Shown piece by piece: positions 1-6,632 of a stretch of 18,748 bases of DNA. The number at the start of each line of letters is the position of its first letter. The first letter of the stretch is position 1. The notes under the pieces are model-generated. The model was not told the origin of the DNA. It did no database searches and saw only the letters and a program-made list of their open reading frames with translations. This DNA comes from Alterirhizorhabdus sp964247265 (GTDB taxonomy: Bacteria; Pseudomonadota; Alphaproteobacteria; Sphingomonadales; Sphingomonadaceae), in contig CAXTTS010000046.1 in NCBI GenBank assembly GCA_964247265.1, forward strand, positions 1-18,748. The letters are read 5' to 3'. The position numbers and the translations under genes were made by a program.

Positions 1-531
1 GTGGTCCATCGCGGCCAGGTCGCCCGAGTGCAGCCATCCGTCGGCGTCGATCGCCGCGGCCGTCGCCTCGGGCAGGTGGTAGTAGCCCAGCATCGTCGAG
101 TAACCGCGGGTACAGATCTCGCCCGCCGCGTCCAGCGGGCAGGTGGCGCGCGTGGCCGGGTCGACGATCTTCATCTCGATGTGCGGCAGGGGCGGGCCGA
201 TCGCGATCCGTTGCCCGGCGGACGGCGGCGGCTTGACCGACCCGTCGCCTGGTTCGCTCGCATCGGCGCGTGGCGAGGTCGCGATGGCGACGCGGGCGCG
301 CTCCGCCGGGGCGGGCGATGCGTCGAGCGACCCATCGGGCGAGCGGACGAGCATCGTAGAGAACAAGGCGGCGCCAAGCCCCCCCACGATGGCCATGCCG
401 GCGACGGGCAGGGCCCAGCGTGGCACCCTGCCCCGCTTGTCCCCGCTGGTCCGCTCCACGGCGGCATCGAGGCCCAGGATCGCGGCGACATCCCGCTCCA
501 GCTGGCGCCGGTCAGTCACCTGCGCGCTCAT
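1..531 (-). CDS. Partial, apparently chimeric frame: unknown membrane-anchored N-terminus joined to an AMP-ligase fragment
   Basis: The frame is open for 177 codons from an ATG at 531 to the window edge, so its C-terminus is not visible. The ATG overlaps the stop of the upstream phosphatase (ATGA), which implies translational coupling. Residues 1-38 are polar. Residues 39-62 form one hydrophobic segment (WALPVAGMAIVGGLGAALF), followed by a Pro/Ala-rich stretch to about residue 106. From about residue 111 the sequence changes to a typical acyl-CoA synthetase/AMP-ligase region: GPPLPHIEMKIVDP, then GEICTRGYSTMLGYY, then DGWLHSGDLA (the A6-A7 region of adenylating enzymes). The ATP-binding core motifs that should lie some 150-350 residues before this are absent, so this could not work as a ligase. 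An assembly join or a recombination scar near 195-216 is more likely than a real fusion. The N-terminal part belongs with the phosphatase; I do not recognise its family. Confidence 0.6.
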   Translation of the reverse strand, partial: MSAQVTDRRQLERDVAAILGLDAAVERTSGDKRGRVPRWALPVAGMAIVGGLGAALFSTMLVRSPDGSLDASPAPAERARVAIATSPRADASEPGDGSVKPPPSAGQRIAIGPPLPHIEMKIVDPATRATCPLDAAGEICTRGYSTMLGYYHLPEATAAAIDADGWLHSGDLAAMDH

Positions 532-1325
532 GTTGCGCCGCCATCGGTTCGCACGCCATCTGCGGTGGTGGAGATCGTCCAGCGTCGGTCCTCCTCCAGC
601 GCCAGCGCGGTCAGCACGCCGGTGCGATAGGCGCCGGTATCGATGCCAATGCGGTTCGGCTGGATCACCACGCCCTTATCGGTGATCGAATGGCCGTGGA
701 CCACGACGACGTCGTGATCCGCATCGCTGTCGAGAAACTCGCGGCGTATCCACAGCATATCCTGCGCGGACTGGCTGGCGAACGGCACGCCGGGGCGGAT
801 CCCGGCATGGACGAACAGATAGTCACCCGCGAGGTGGCTGAGCGGCAGCGCATCGAGCCACGCCAGCAGATCGGCGGGAACCAGCCGCCGGCTTGCCTCG
901 AACAAGGCGGGCGACGCCCCGTTCCGCAACAGCCCCGGCGCGACGCCCCAGCTGCGCAGGGCCGCATCGCCGCCGCTGCGCAGCCATAAAGCCAGCGCGT
1001 TGAGGTTGCCCCGCAGGGCATCCACCATCATCGCCTCATGGTTGCCCTTCAGCACGAGGAAAGCGGCCGATCGCGATGCCAGAGCGCGGCAGCGGGCGAC
1101 CAGCTCCGCCGAATCCGGGCCGCGATCAATCAGGTCGCCCAGCAGGATCAGGCGCACGCGGGCAGGGCCGCGCGCCTCATTGTCGCGCCGGATTTGCGCG
1201 ACGAGCGCCTCGAACAGATCGAGCCGGCCGTGAATATCGCCGATGGCATAGATACGCTCGCCTTCGGCGATGCGCGCCGGAGGGCAGGAGGTAGGCGCGT
1301 CTACCTGCTGTAAGCGACCTGGCAT
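528..1325 (-). CDS. PPP-family metallophosphoesterase (serine/threonine phosphatase type)
   Basis: A 265-residue cytoplasmic phosphatase of the calcineurin-like PPP superfamily (lambda phosphatase/PrpE/ApaH relatives). The dinuclear-metal signature is complete and in order: GDIHGR at residues 29-34, GDLIDRGPDS at 63-72, GNHE at 94-97, then VHAG and VVVHGHS in the C-terminal half. I chose the ATG at 1325 because it is preceded by AAGGTG at a suitable distance and leaves a short N-terminal extension before the catalytic core; the open frame continues upstream without family similarity. The family hydrolyses phosphoprotein or dinucleotide phosphoesters; the substrate here is unknown. The stop overlaps the ATG of the next gene by 4 nt. 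A PPP phosphatase in the same strand group as a Wzc-type kinase raises the possibility that it reverses kinase phosphorylation, but the usual partner of such kinases is a low-molecular-weight tyrosine phosphatase, so this is only inference. Confidence 0.9.
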   Translation of the reverse strand: MPGRLQQVDAPTSCPPARIAEGERIYAIGDIHGRLDLFEALVAQIRRDNEARGPARVRLILLGDLIDRGPDSAELVARCRALASRSAAFLVLKGNHEAMMVDALRGNLNALALWLRSGGDAALRSWGVAPGLLRNGASPALFEASRRLVPADLLAWLDALPLSHLAGDYLFVHAGIRPGVPFASQSAQDMLWIRREFLDSDADHDVVVVHGHSITDKGVVIQPNRIGIDTGAYRTGVLTALALEEDRRWTISTTADGVRTDGGAT

Positions 1326-1383
1326 CCGCCGCACCTTATACGCTTGCGAGCGCGCTGGAAACGGTACGCCGGGCGCAGGCCGC

Positions 1384-2310
1384 TTAGAATTCGACCGCGA
1401 GGCTGAGGCCGCCCGATGCGGCGGCCGCCCCGCTCGACAAGCCGGCCGTGGCGTACGCGGTGGCACGCAGGGCGCTGCCCGGGAAACGGGTGGAAGCGCC
1501 CGCGAACACCTCATGCGAATCGCGCACCAGCCGGGTGGCGGCACGCGCATAATGGTACGACACCAAGGCGACCGAACGGCTGCCGAGGCTGAGCGAGGTG
1601 CCAGCCGAAGCGGCGAACCCGTCGCGCAGGTCCACCAGCGCGGTATCGCCGAAGATGCGGTAAGTGCCGGAGACAAACGGGGCAAAGCGGCCCAGCGGCT
1701 TCGTGATCTGCACGCCGGCGGAATAGTCCGTCTTGCCGGTGGAAAGCTGGCTGGCGTCGGTGGCGGTCGGGATTTTCACCCGGCCGGACAGCTCGATCTC
1801 CGGCTGGCCGTCGCTCACCGGTAGCGTGTAGGCCGCGCCCAGCGTGAGATCGCCGATGCCGTCGTTCGTCACCTTGCGACCGGGCGTACCGCCGCTGACG
1901 ATCAGCGGCGTGCCATCGATGCCGCTGAAGATCAGGCCGCGACCGCGTATCCGCAGATAGGGCATGGAGGCGCTCAGCCGCAGCGTGCCGACGGCATAAT
2001 GAATGCCGAGCGCGGTGGACCAGAGCGTCGAATTCTGCGCCGTGCCGAAGTTGCCGGCCGCATAGGACGTGCCGAGCGATACACCCAGACTGGAGATGCC
2101 GGTGCCGGCCGACAGCCGATCGTCGGTCCGCACCGCGGCGGCGGCGACCGTCGCCGCCGACACGGTGGCGTTGGCGGCGGATGGCGAGCCTGTGGCCTCC
2201 GGCGCGTCCGTTCCGCTTGAACTGGGATCGGATGCCGCCTGCGCCGTCAAGGGGACGGCAACGAGCGCAAGAGCGAGCAGCGAAGCGGCCGAACGTGCGA
2301 TCATCATCAT
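1384..2310 (-). CDS. Predicted outer-membrane beta-barrel protein
   Basis: A 308-residue exported protein. The N-terminus is a clear Sec signal peptide: Arg6, a hydrophobic core (LLALALVAVPL), then AQA with likely cleavage after Ala25. A low-complexity Ala/Ser/Thr segment runs to about residue 65. The rest alternates hydrophobic and polar residues in the manner of amphipathic beta strands (LGVSLGTSYAAGNF, TLRLSASMPYLRI, EIELSGRVKIPTA). The protein ends in Phe (LAVEF), the usual C-terminal residue of BAM-inserted outer-membrane proteins. It resembles small porin-like or phenol-pathway transporter barrels, but I cannot assign a family with certainty. Three consecutive ATG codons (2310, 2307, 2304) could each be the start; GCGGGG lies just ahead and best fits the third. 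It sits between the phosphatase and the first co-polymerase kinase on the same strand. It is not a Wza/OPX-type exporter: no such motifs are visible. Confidence 0.75.
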   Translation of the reverse strand: MMMIARSAASLLALALVAVPLTAQAASDPSSSGTDAPEATGSPSAANATVSAATVAAAAVRTDDRLSAGTGISSLGVSLGTSYAAGNFGTAQNSTLWSTALGIHYAVGTLRLSASMPYLRIRGRGLIFSGIDGTPLIVSGGTPGRKVTNDGIGDLTLGAAYTLPVSDGQPEIELSGRVKIPTATDASQLSTGKTDYSAGVQITKPLGRFAPFVSGTYRIFGDTALVDLRDGFAASAGTSLSLGSRSVALVSYHYARAATRLVRDSHEVFAGASTRFPGSALRATAYATAGLSSGAAAASGGLSLAVEF

Positions 2311-2445
2311 CCCCGCGGGCTTATCCGATCGTCCGCCGTTACGCAGGGCAAACGATCCTTCGCTGCGTGCAACCCGCAGACGGCTTCGCCAGTTCCTCTC
2401 AAATTAACCTTTATGGCCGCTGGCGTGCCATAACGAGACGGCGTG
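2311..2445 (-). other. Intergenic region upstream of the beta-barrel gene
   Basis: These 135 bases separate the co-polymerase kinase stop from the beta-barrel start on the minus strand. They contain the TTATGGC dyad listed separately. I found no convincing -35/-10 pair and no hairpin followed by a T tract, so whether the barrel gene has its own promoter or is read from the kinase gene cannot be decided here. Confidence 0.4.
2411..2433. repeat. Perfect 7-bp inverted repeat, candidate operator
   Basis: TTATGGC (2411-2417) and GCCATAA (2427-2433) are perfect reverse complements separated by 9 nt. The centres of the arms are 16 bp apart, which suits a dimeric regulator. The site lies 12 nt after the kinase stop codon and about 100 bp upstream of the beta-barrel start. 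The arms are AT-richer than the surroundings and no T tract follows on either strand, so an intrinsic terminator is unlikely. Confidence 0.4.
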
Positions 2446-4503
2446 TCAGGGATCGATCATCGTCAGGGTCGCGGCGACGACCTTCGCACCGGCGCGCTCA
2501 AGCTGTTCCTGCGCCATGCGGGTCGCCTCCACCGGGGTCTTGCGGGCACGGGCGACCAGCAGCACGCCATCGGCCATCGCGGCCAGCTCGCGCGCTTCGG
2601 ACAGAGCGAGGGCCGGGGCGGTGTCGAGCAGCACCAGATCATATTCACGCTCGAGCTGGCGGATCAGGGCGGCCATGCCGGGCGATGCCACCGAACCGTT
2701 GACGACCAGCCGGTTGCTGCCCTGCGCCAGGAACCACGCGCCCGATGGCGTATCGCACTGGACGACCTGGTGGAAATCGACGCCATCCTCCAGCACATGC
2801 GCCAGCCCGGTCTTCACATAGGGGCTGAGCGCGCGGCTGGCGGCGGGGCGGCGCGCGTCGCAATCGACCAGCACCACGCGCAGGCCGGCCAGCGCCGCCG
2901 AGCGTGCGAGGCAGAGCGCGACGGTCGTCTTTCCTTCCTCCGGCAAGGCGGAGCTGACGACGATCGAGCGCAGGCTGTTGCCGCTGACGCCCAGCCGCAG
3001 GCCGGTATGGATCGCGCGGAACGCCGCGCTGAACGCGGAATGGCGGTGATTGTAGAGATAATCGGGCGGCCCCATCGGATCGTCCTCCGCGAAGTCCGCA
3101 TCGCGCACCTCGTCGAGGTCGGGAACCATGCCGATGACCGGGACGCCGAGCGTGCGCTCGAAATGCTGGCGCGATCGGAAGCCCTTCGTCAGCGCCTCGA
3201 GCAGCGCGAAGGCGGCGATCACGGCGACCAGCGCGGCGGCAAGGGCGCCGAGCGCGAAGACCATCGGATCGGGCACGCCGCGCGCCGTCGACACGGCCCC
3301 GCGCGAGATGACATAGGCCGTGCCGCGCTGGTTGCGCTGGGCGACGACCAGCGCCTGATAGCGCCGGGCGAAATCGGCATAGCGCGCCTGCGCCGTCGCC
3401 GCGCGTACACCGATCTGGCTCAGCTCGGCGGCGGCGATTTCGGCCTGCCGGAGGGTATCGTCGGCGCGGGTGCGTGCCGCCTGAAGAAGCTGGGTGCGGA
3501 CGCGAGCAGCCTTGGCGCTCTCGGCAAGCCGCTGGGTCTCTCCGGCGAGATCGCGCTCGATCGCGGCTCGGGCGGGGCTGCCCGGGTCATCCGTCGACAA
3601 AGCGAGCCGCGCCCGCAGATCATGGATGCGCGGGGAGAACATCCCACCGGCCGCCCCGCCGCGCGCATCGCGCAACCACGCTTCGGCGGTGCGCTGTTCC
3701 AGTGTCGCGGTTCGCGCCGCCGCATCGAGCGCGACGATCTCGGCCGTCAGGGACGTGCGATCGGTCTGCCGGCGGAGCAGGTTCAGCGCGTCGCGGTAGC
3801 CGTTCATCGCGGCCAGATTGCGGATCGCCTCGTCCCGCGCGCCGGCGACCTGCGCCTGCATCGCGGCGCGCTGGCGGCCGCGCGCGCCGCCGCTGCGGCG
3901 ATCGGCGACATAGCTTTCGATCAGATGATTGAGGATGCCCGCTGCCAGCACCGGATCGGCCGCCGTGTAGCGGACCGCCACGGCATAGGACGTGCCGTTC
4001 GTCTCCACCTGCAGATTGTCGAGCACGTGCTCGATCGCGAGCCGGCGGGCGGTTTCGCGCGGCAGCAGCGGACCATCCTTCGGCTGGCCGAGACCGCGCA
4101 GATTGGCCAGGCCGAGCCGATCGACGACGCCGCCCGCCAGCTCGCTGGAGGTCAGCAGCCGAACCTCCGTGTTGCGGGCGAGCGGGCTTGCTGACGAGCC
4201 GGCCGCCGCGGGCACGCCGGGGTCCAGCCGCTCGAACCCGTGATCCAGCCACAGATCGGCCGCCACGGTGAAGCGGCGCGGCATCAGCGTATAGACGATC
4301 AGAGCGCCGAAAAGCACGATCAGGGCGACCGATATCAGCCAGCGGCGGTGGTGACGGATGGCGCCCGGCAGGCCCGAGAAGCGCCGGACATGCTTGAACA
4401 GATCATTGTCAGCGGGCGGCGCATCCTCCTGCACCGCGAACGGCAGCGGGCTGAGCACGCGCTCCTGCTCGTCGGATGGGCGGGGCTGGTCAATGACGAT
4501 CAC
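2446..4503 (-). CDS. Polysaccharide co-polymerase fused to a Wzc-type BY-kinase domain, without a tyrosine tail
   Basis: A 685-residue inner-membrane protein of the Wzc/ExoP type, which controls polymer length and export of surface polysaccharide. Order: cytoplasmic N-terminus; membrane segment 1 at about 55-73; a large periplasmic region (about 74-413) rich in Ala/Arg/Gln heptads likely to be coiled coil; membrane segment 2 at about 414-437, preceded by a short PDP motif; then a cytoplasmic kinase domain. Kinase motifs are intact: Walker A SALPEEGKTT with Lys525, Walker A' VVLVDCDARRP (543-553), Walker B LVLLDTAP (623-630). The protein ends at TLTMIDP, without the C-terminal tyrosine cluster that BY-kinases autophosphorylate. 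I chose the GTG at 4503 because AGAGGA precedes it by 6 nt; the open frame extends upstream but without family sequence. It is divergent from a second co-polymerase kinase. Family is certain; which polymer it serves is not. Confidence 0.9.
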   Translation of the reverse strand: MIVIDQPRPSDEQERVLSPLPFAVQEDAPPADNDLFKHVRRFSGLPGAIRHHRRWLISVALIVLFGALIVYTLMPRRFTVAADLWLDHGFERLDPGVPAAAGSSASPLARNTEVRLLTSSELAGGVVDRLGLANLRGLGQPKDGPLLPRETARRLAIEHVLDNLQVETNGTSYAVAVRYTAADPVLAAGILNHLIESYVADRRSGGARGRQRAAMQAQVAGARDEAIRNLAAMNGYRDALNLLRRQTDRTSLTAEIVALDAAARTATLEQRTAEAWLRDARGGAAGGMFSPRIHDLRARLALSTDDPGSPARAAIERDLAGETQRLAESAKAARVRTQLLQAARTRADDTLRQAEIAAAELSQIGVRAATAQARYADFARRYQALVVAQRNQRGTAYVISRGAVSTARGVPDPMVFALGALAAALVAVIAAFALLEALTKGFRSRQHFERTLGVPVIGMVPDLDEVRDADFAEDDPMGPPDYLYNHRHSAFSAAFRAIHTGLRLGVSGNSLRSIVVSSALPEEGKTTVALCLARSAALAGLRVVLVDCDARRPAASRALSPYVKTGLAHVLEDGVDFHQVVQCDTPSGAWFLAQGSNRLVVNGSVASPGMAALIRQLEREYDLVLLDTAPALALSEARELAAMADGVLLVARARKTPVEATRMAQEQLERAGAKVVAATLTMIDP

Positions 4504-4536
4504 CCTGCATCCTCTAATAGTCTTGTTCCCCCCACC

Positions 4537-4565
4537 GCAATACTTGTTCAGCCGCGATTTACCAA
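4537..4565 (-). promoter_or_regulatory. Candidate sigma70-type promoter of the larger co-polymerase kinase gene
   Basis: Read on the minus strand, TTGGTA (4560-4565) and TATTGC (4537-4542) are separated by exactly 17 nt. The -10 element lies 33 nt upstream of the chosen GTG start. Matches to consensus are only partial (4/6 and about 3/6), so this is a reasonable candidate and not more. Confidence 0.3.
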
Positions 4566-4632
4566 ATGCTTCCCGGTCGGCGTGGAAGTGCAGCCGGTTC
4601 GAGTCGCTGCGGCACCCGAGAGGGAGTCCGGG

Positions 4633-4673
4633 GGTCGCCAAATGGTTGACCGCACCACGGTTGCAGTGCGACC
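4633..4673. repeat. Overlapping short inverted repeats in the divergent promoter region
   Basis: GGTCGC (4633-4638) pairs with GCGACC (4668-4673), and the inner CGCAC (4651-4655) pairs with GTGCG (4666-4670) across 10 nt. The right arms overlap, so only one pairing can form at a time. The element lies between the two divergent kinase genes, where an operator shared by both would be expected. The arms are short and the region is GC-rich, so chance is a real alternative. Confidence 0.25.
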
Positions 4674-4693
4674 GCCCTTCCATAAAGAGGGGT

Positions 4694-4716
4694 CGCGATC
4701 GGCGCGGCGGATCGCG
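4694..4716 (+). repeat. Leader hairpin just upstream of the second kinase's ribosome-binding site
   Basis: CGCGATC (4694-4700) and GATCGCG (4710-4716) form a perfect 7-bp stem with a 9-nt GC-rich loop. It ends 5 nt before GGGGACAGG (4722-4730), the likely ribosome-binding site for the GTG at 4734. A stem here could affect translation. GCGATCGC-like words are common in this DNA, so the significance is uncertain. Confidence 0.3.
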
Positions 4717-4733
4717 CCAGTGGGGACAGGTTC

Positions 4734-6305
4734 GTGAACGACGTGCGCGAGACGGAAACGACGCCTTCCAGCCGCCCCAGCGCGCGCGCGCCGCACGAGA
4801 TCCAGGCGGACCTGCTGCCACGGCCGTTCGGGCCGACCATGATCGTCAACGCCCTGCGCCGGCGGGTCCGCGTGTTCGGCGCGGTGCTGGGCTGCGTGCT
4901 CGCGCTGCTGGCGCTGGCGCTGCTGTTGCAGGCGCCGCGCTATACCGCGACGGCGGAGGTGGTGCTGGACACCAGCGGCGGTGTGATCGCCCCCTCGGGG
5001 GCCGGGCATGTCGATCGCAGCGGGGCCGAGGTTCAGATCCTGCGGTCCCGCGAGATGGCGCTGGCCGTGGCCACCGCGTTGCGGCTGGACGATCGGTTTC
5101 TCGCAGCCGAGGCGGCCGTGCCGCTGGCGTTCGCCGGGCGGCTGATCGGCGCCGGGTCGGCCGTGCCCCGCGACGGAGCAGAGCTTCAGCGGCGGATCGT
5201 CGATCGGCTGACGCGTGGGCTGATGGTCGAACGGCTGGCGGACGCCTATTCGCTCACCATCGGCTACACGGCGGCCGATGCGGCGGTGGCGGCGCGCATC
5301 GCCAATCAATATGCTGATGAATATGCCACCGGCCGACTGGCCGGCAGCGGCGTCGCCGCCTCCCCGCTCGATCGGCCCTACGCGCGGATCATCTCCCGCG
5401 CGGAGCCGCCGATGACGCTCTCCTCGCCGCGCTGGTGGCGGACGATGGGCTATGGCCTGCTGGCGGGCACGCTGGCCGGCCTGATCGCCGCGGTGCTGGC
5501 GGAGCGCCGCTTTTCCGGCATCACCAGCGGGCATGAGATCGAAAAACGGCTCGGCCTGCCGCATCTCGGCAGCGTGCCGACGCTGCAAAGCGTGCTGCCC
5601 CACGCGCGATCGCCGCTGGACGCGATGGTTGAGGAGCCGATGTCCGGCTTTGCCGAGGCGTTTCGGGGCGTAATGATGGCGATCCGCCAGGCGGGCGGGC
5701 GCGGCACGCAGGTGATCGCGATCAGCTCCGCCTTGCCGAACGAGGGCAAGACGACGGTGGCCGCCTGCCTCGCCCGGTCGGTCGCGCTGGGCGGCGAGCG
5801 CGTGGTGCTGATCGACTGCGACGTGCGCCGGCGGGACAGCAGCGCCATGTTCGGCTTCGGCGAGCGCCGCCCCGGCCTGATCGAGGTATTGCGCTACGAG
5901 GCGACGCTGGACGAGGCGCTGGTGCGCGACGAGGCGAGCGGCGCGTGGATCCTGCCCGTGACCGGGCTGACGGCGGAGGTTTCCGACCTGCTGACCGGCC
6001 CCCGGATGGTCGGGCTGATCGAGGACCTGAAGCAACGCTTCAAGCGCGTGCTGATCGATACGGCGCCGATCCTCGCCATATCGAGCACGCGGGCGATCGC
6101 GACGATGGTCGACCTGATGGTGCTGGTGGTGCGCTGGCGGGCGACGGCGGATCATGCGGTGCTGACCGCGCTGAGGCTGCTGCCGAACGACCATGTGCGG
6201 ATCGGCGGGATCGTGCTGAGCCAGGTGGACATCAACCGGCAGGTGAAGTTCGGCCACGGCGACCCGACCTTCTACTATCAGCAATATTCGCAATATTACA
6301 GCTGA
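4734..6305 (+). CDS. Polysaccharide co-polymerase/BY-kinase with a C-terminal tyrosine cluster
   Basis: A 523-residue inner-membrane tyrosine autokinase of the Wzc family. Membrane segment 1 is at about 47-65 and segment 2 at about 240-258. The periplasmic part is only about 170 residues and lacks the long coiled coil of its divergent neighbour. The kinase domain has Walker A SALPNEGKTT with Lys339, Walker A' VVLIDCDVRRR (357-367) and Walker B VLIDTAP with Asp442. The protein ends in FYYQQYSQYYS: Tyr514, 515, 518, 521 and 522 form the cluster that BY-kinases phosphorylate in trans within a ring. I chose the GTG at 4734 because GGGGACAGG lies just upstream. The two paralogues share the same architecture but differ in periplasmic length and tail, so they are not a recent duplication. 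The role in surface polysaccharide chain length and export is from family knowledge; the polymer is unknown. Confidence 0.92.
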   Translation: MNDVRETETTPSSRPSARAPHEIQADLLPRPFGPTMIVNALRRRVRVFGAVLGCVLALLALALLLQAPRYTATAEVVLDTSGGVIAPSGAGHVDRSGAEVQILRSREMALAVATALRLDDRFLAAEAAVPLAFAGRLIGAGSAVPRDGAELQRRIVDRLTRGLMVERLADAYSLTIGYTAADAAVAARIANQYADEYATGRLAGSGVAASPLDRPYARIISRAEPPMTLSSPRWWRTMGYGLLAGTLAGLIAAVLAERRFSGITSGHEIEKRLGLPHLGSVPTLQSVLPHARSPLDAMVEEPMSGFAEAFRGVMMAIRQAGGRGTQVIAISSALPNEGKTTVAACLARSVALGGERVVLIDCDVRRRDSSAMFGFGERRPGLIEVLRYEATLDEALVRDEASGAWILPVTGLTAEVSDLLTGPRMVGLIEDLKQRFKRVLIDTAPILAISSTRAIATMVDLMVLVVRWRATADHAVLTALRLLPNDHVRIGGIVLSQVDINRQVKFGHGDPTFYYQQYSQYYS

Positions 6306-6322
6306 GGACCGGTCGGCTCAGC
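6301..6322. terminator. Possible bidirectional terminator hairpin spanning two convergent stop codons
   Basis: GCTGAG (6301-6306) and CTCAGC (6317-6322) form a perfect 6-bp stem with a 10-nt loop. The stop codon of the plus-strand kinase (6303-6305) and that of the minus-strand emfourin gene (6318-6320) lie in opposite arms. Only 12 nt separate the two genes, so any terminator must be here. There is no T tract on either strand, so intrinsic termination would be weak. Confidence 0.35.
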
Positions 6323-6629
6323 GCGGCAGGTGGGCGCGGACCCAGTCGAGCAAGGCGCGGCAGGCCGGATCGGGATCGACATCGGACGCCTTCACCGTGG
6401 CGCTGCGATCGCCATGATCGATCGTGATCGTGTAGCTCTGCGCCTCGGGCGCGCGGGCCGACCGGGCGGCGGTGTCGGCGGCGGGGCCGGCCTGCGACGC
6501 CGCCTCCGCCGCCAAGGCGAGTTGGTTGCCCTCCGCCGCGGCCTCCGGCTGCAGGTCGGCGGTGTCGATCGTCTGCGGCGCGGCGAAGCGGCCCGTCCAA
6601 CCGCCATGCGTGGCGAGGCTGAGCTTCAT
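6318..6629 (-). CDS. Emfourin-type protealysin inhibitor
   Basis: A 103-residue small protein without a signal peptide or membrane segment. It begins MKLSLATHGGWTGRF and continues with TIDTADL, an Ala-rich helical middle, then a beta-type SYTITIDHGD stretch and a C-terminal LLDWVRAHLPR helix. This fits emfourin, the protein inhibitor encoded beside protealysin-like M4 proteases, which is about 110 residues in Serratia. The gene starts 3 nt after the protease stop on the same strand, so the two are almost certainly co-transcribed and probably translationally coupled. In the characterised pair the inhibitor binds the protease active site and restrains it inside the producing cell. The assignment rests on the N-terminal pattern, size and invariant neighbour; a profile search would confirm it. 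Confidence 0.85.
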   Translation of the reverse strand: MKLSLATHGGWTGRFAAPQTIDTADLQPEAAAEGNQLALAAEAASQAGPAADTAARSARAPEAQSYTITIDHGDRSATVKASDVDPDPACRALLDWVRAHLPR

Positions 6630-6632
6630 CGC

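Noticed and set aside
2443..4194. Long plus-strand open frame over the first co-polymerase kinase
   Set aside because: It is antisense to a protein with complete Walker motifs and has Arg/Ala/Gly-rich sequence with no recognisable domain, as expected of a high-GC shadow frame.
4588..4620. A GGTTCGAGTC word resembling a tRNA T-loop
   Set aside because: The flanking five bases on each side (GCCGG and CGCTG) do not pair, and no anticodon arm or acceptor stem lies upstream.
4781..4796. Run of alternating GC near the start of the second kinase
   Set aside because: It is short, lies within coding sequence and fits high-GC Arg/Ala codons.
4548..6293. Long minus-strand open frame over the second kinase
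   Set aside because: It is antisense to the clear BY-kinase and its His/Arg/Gln-rich translation has no family features.
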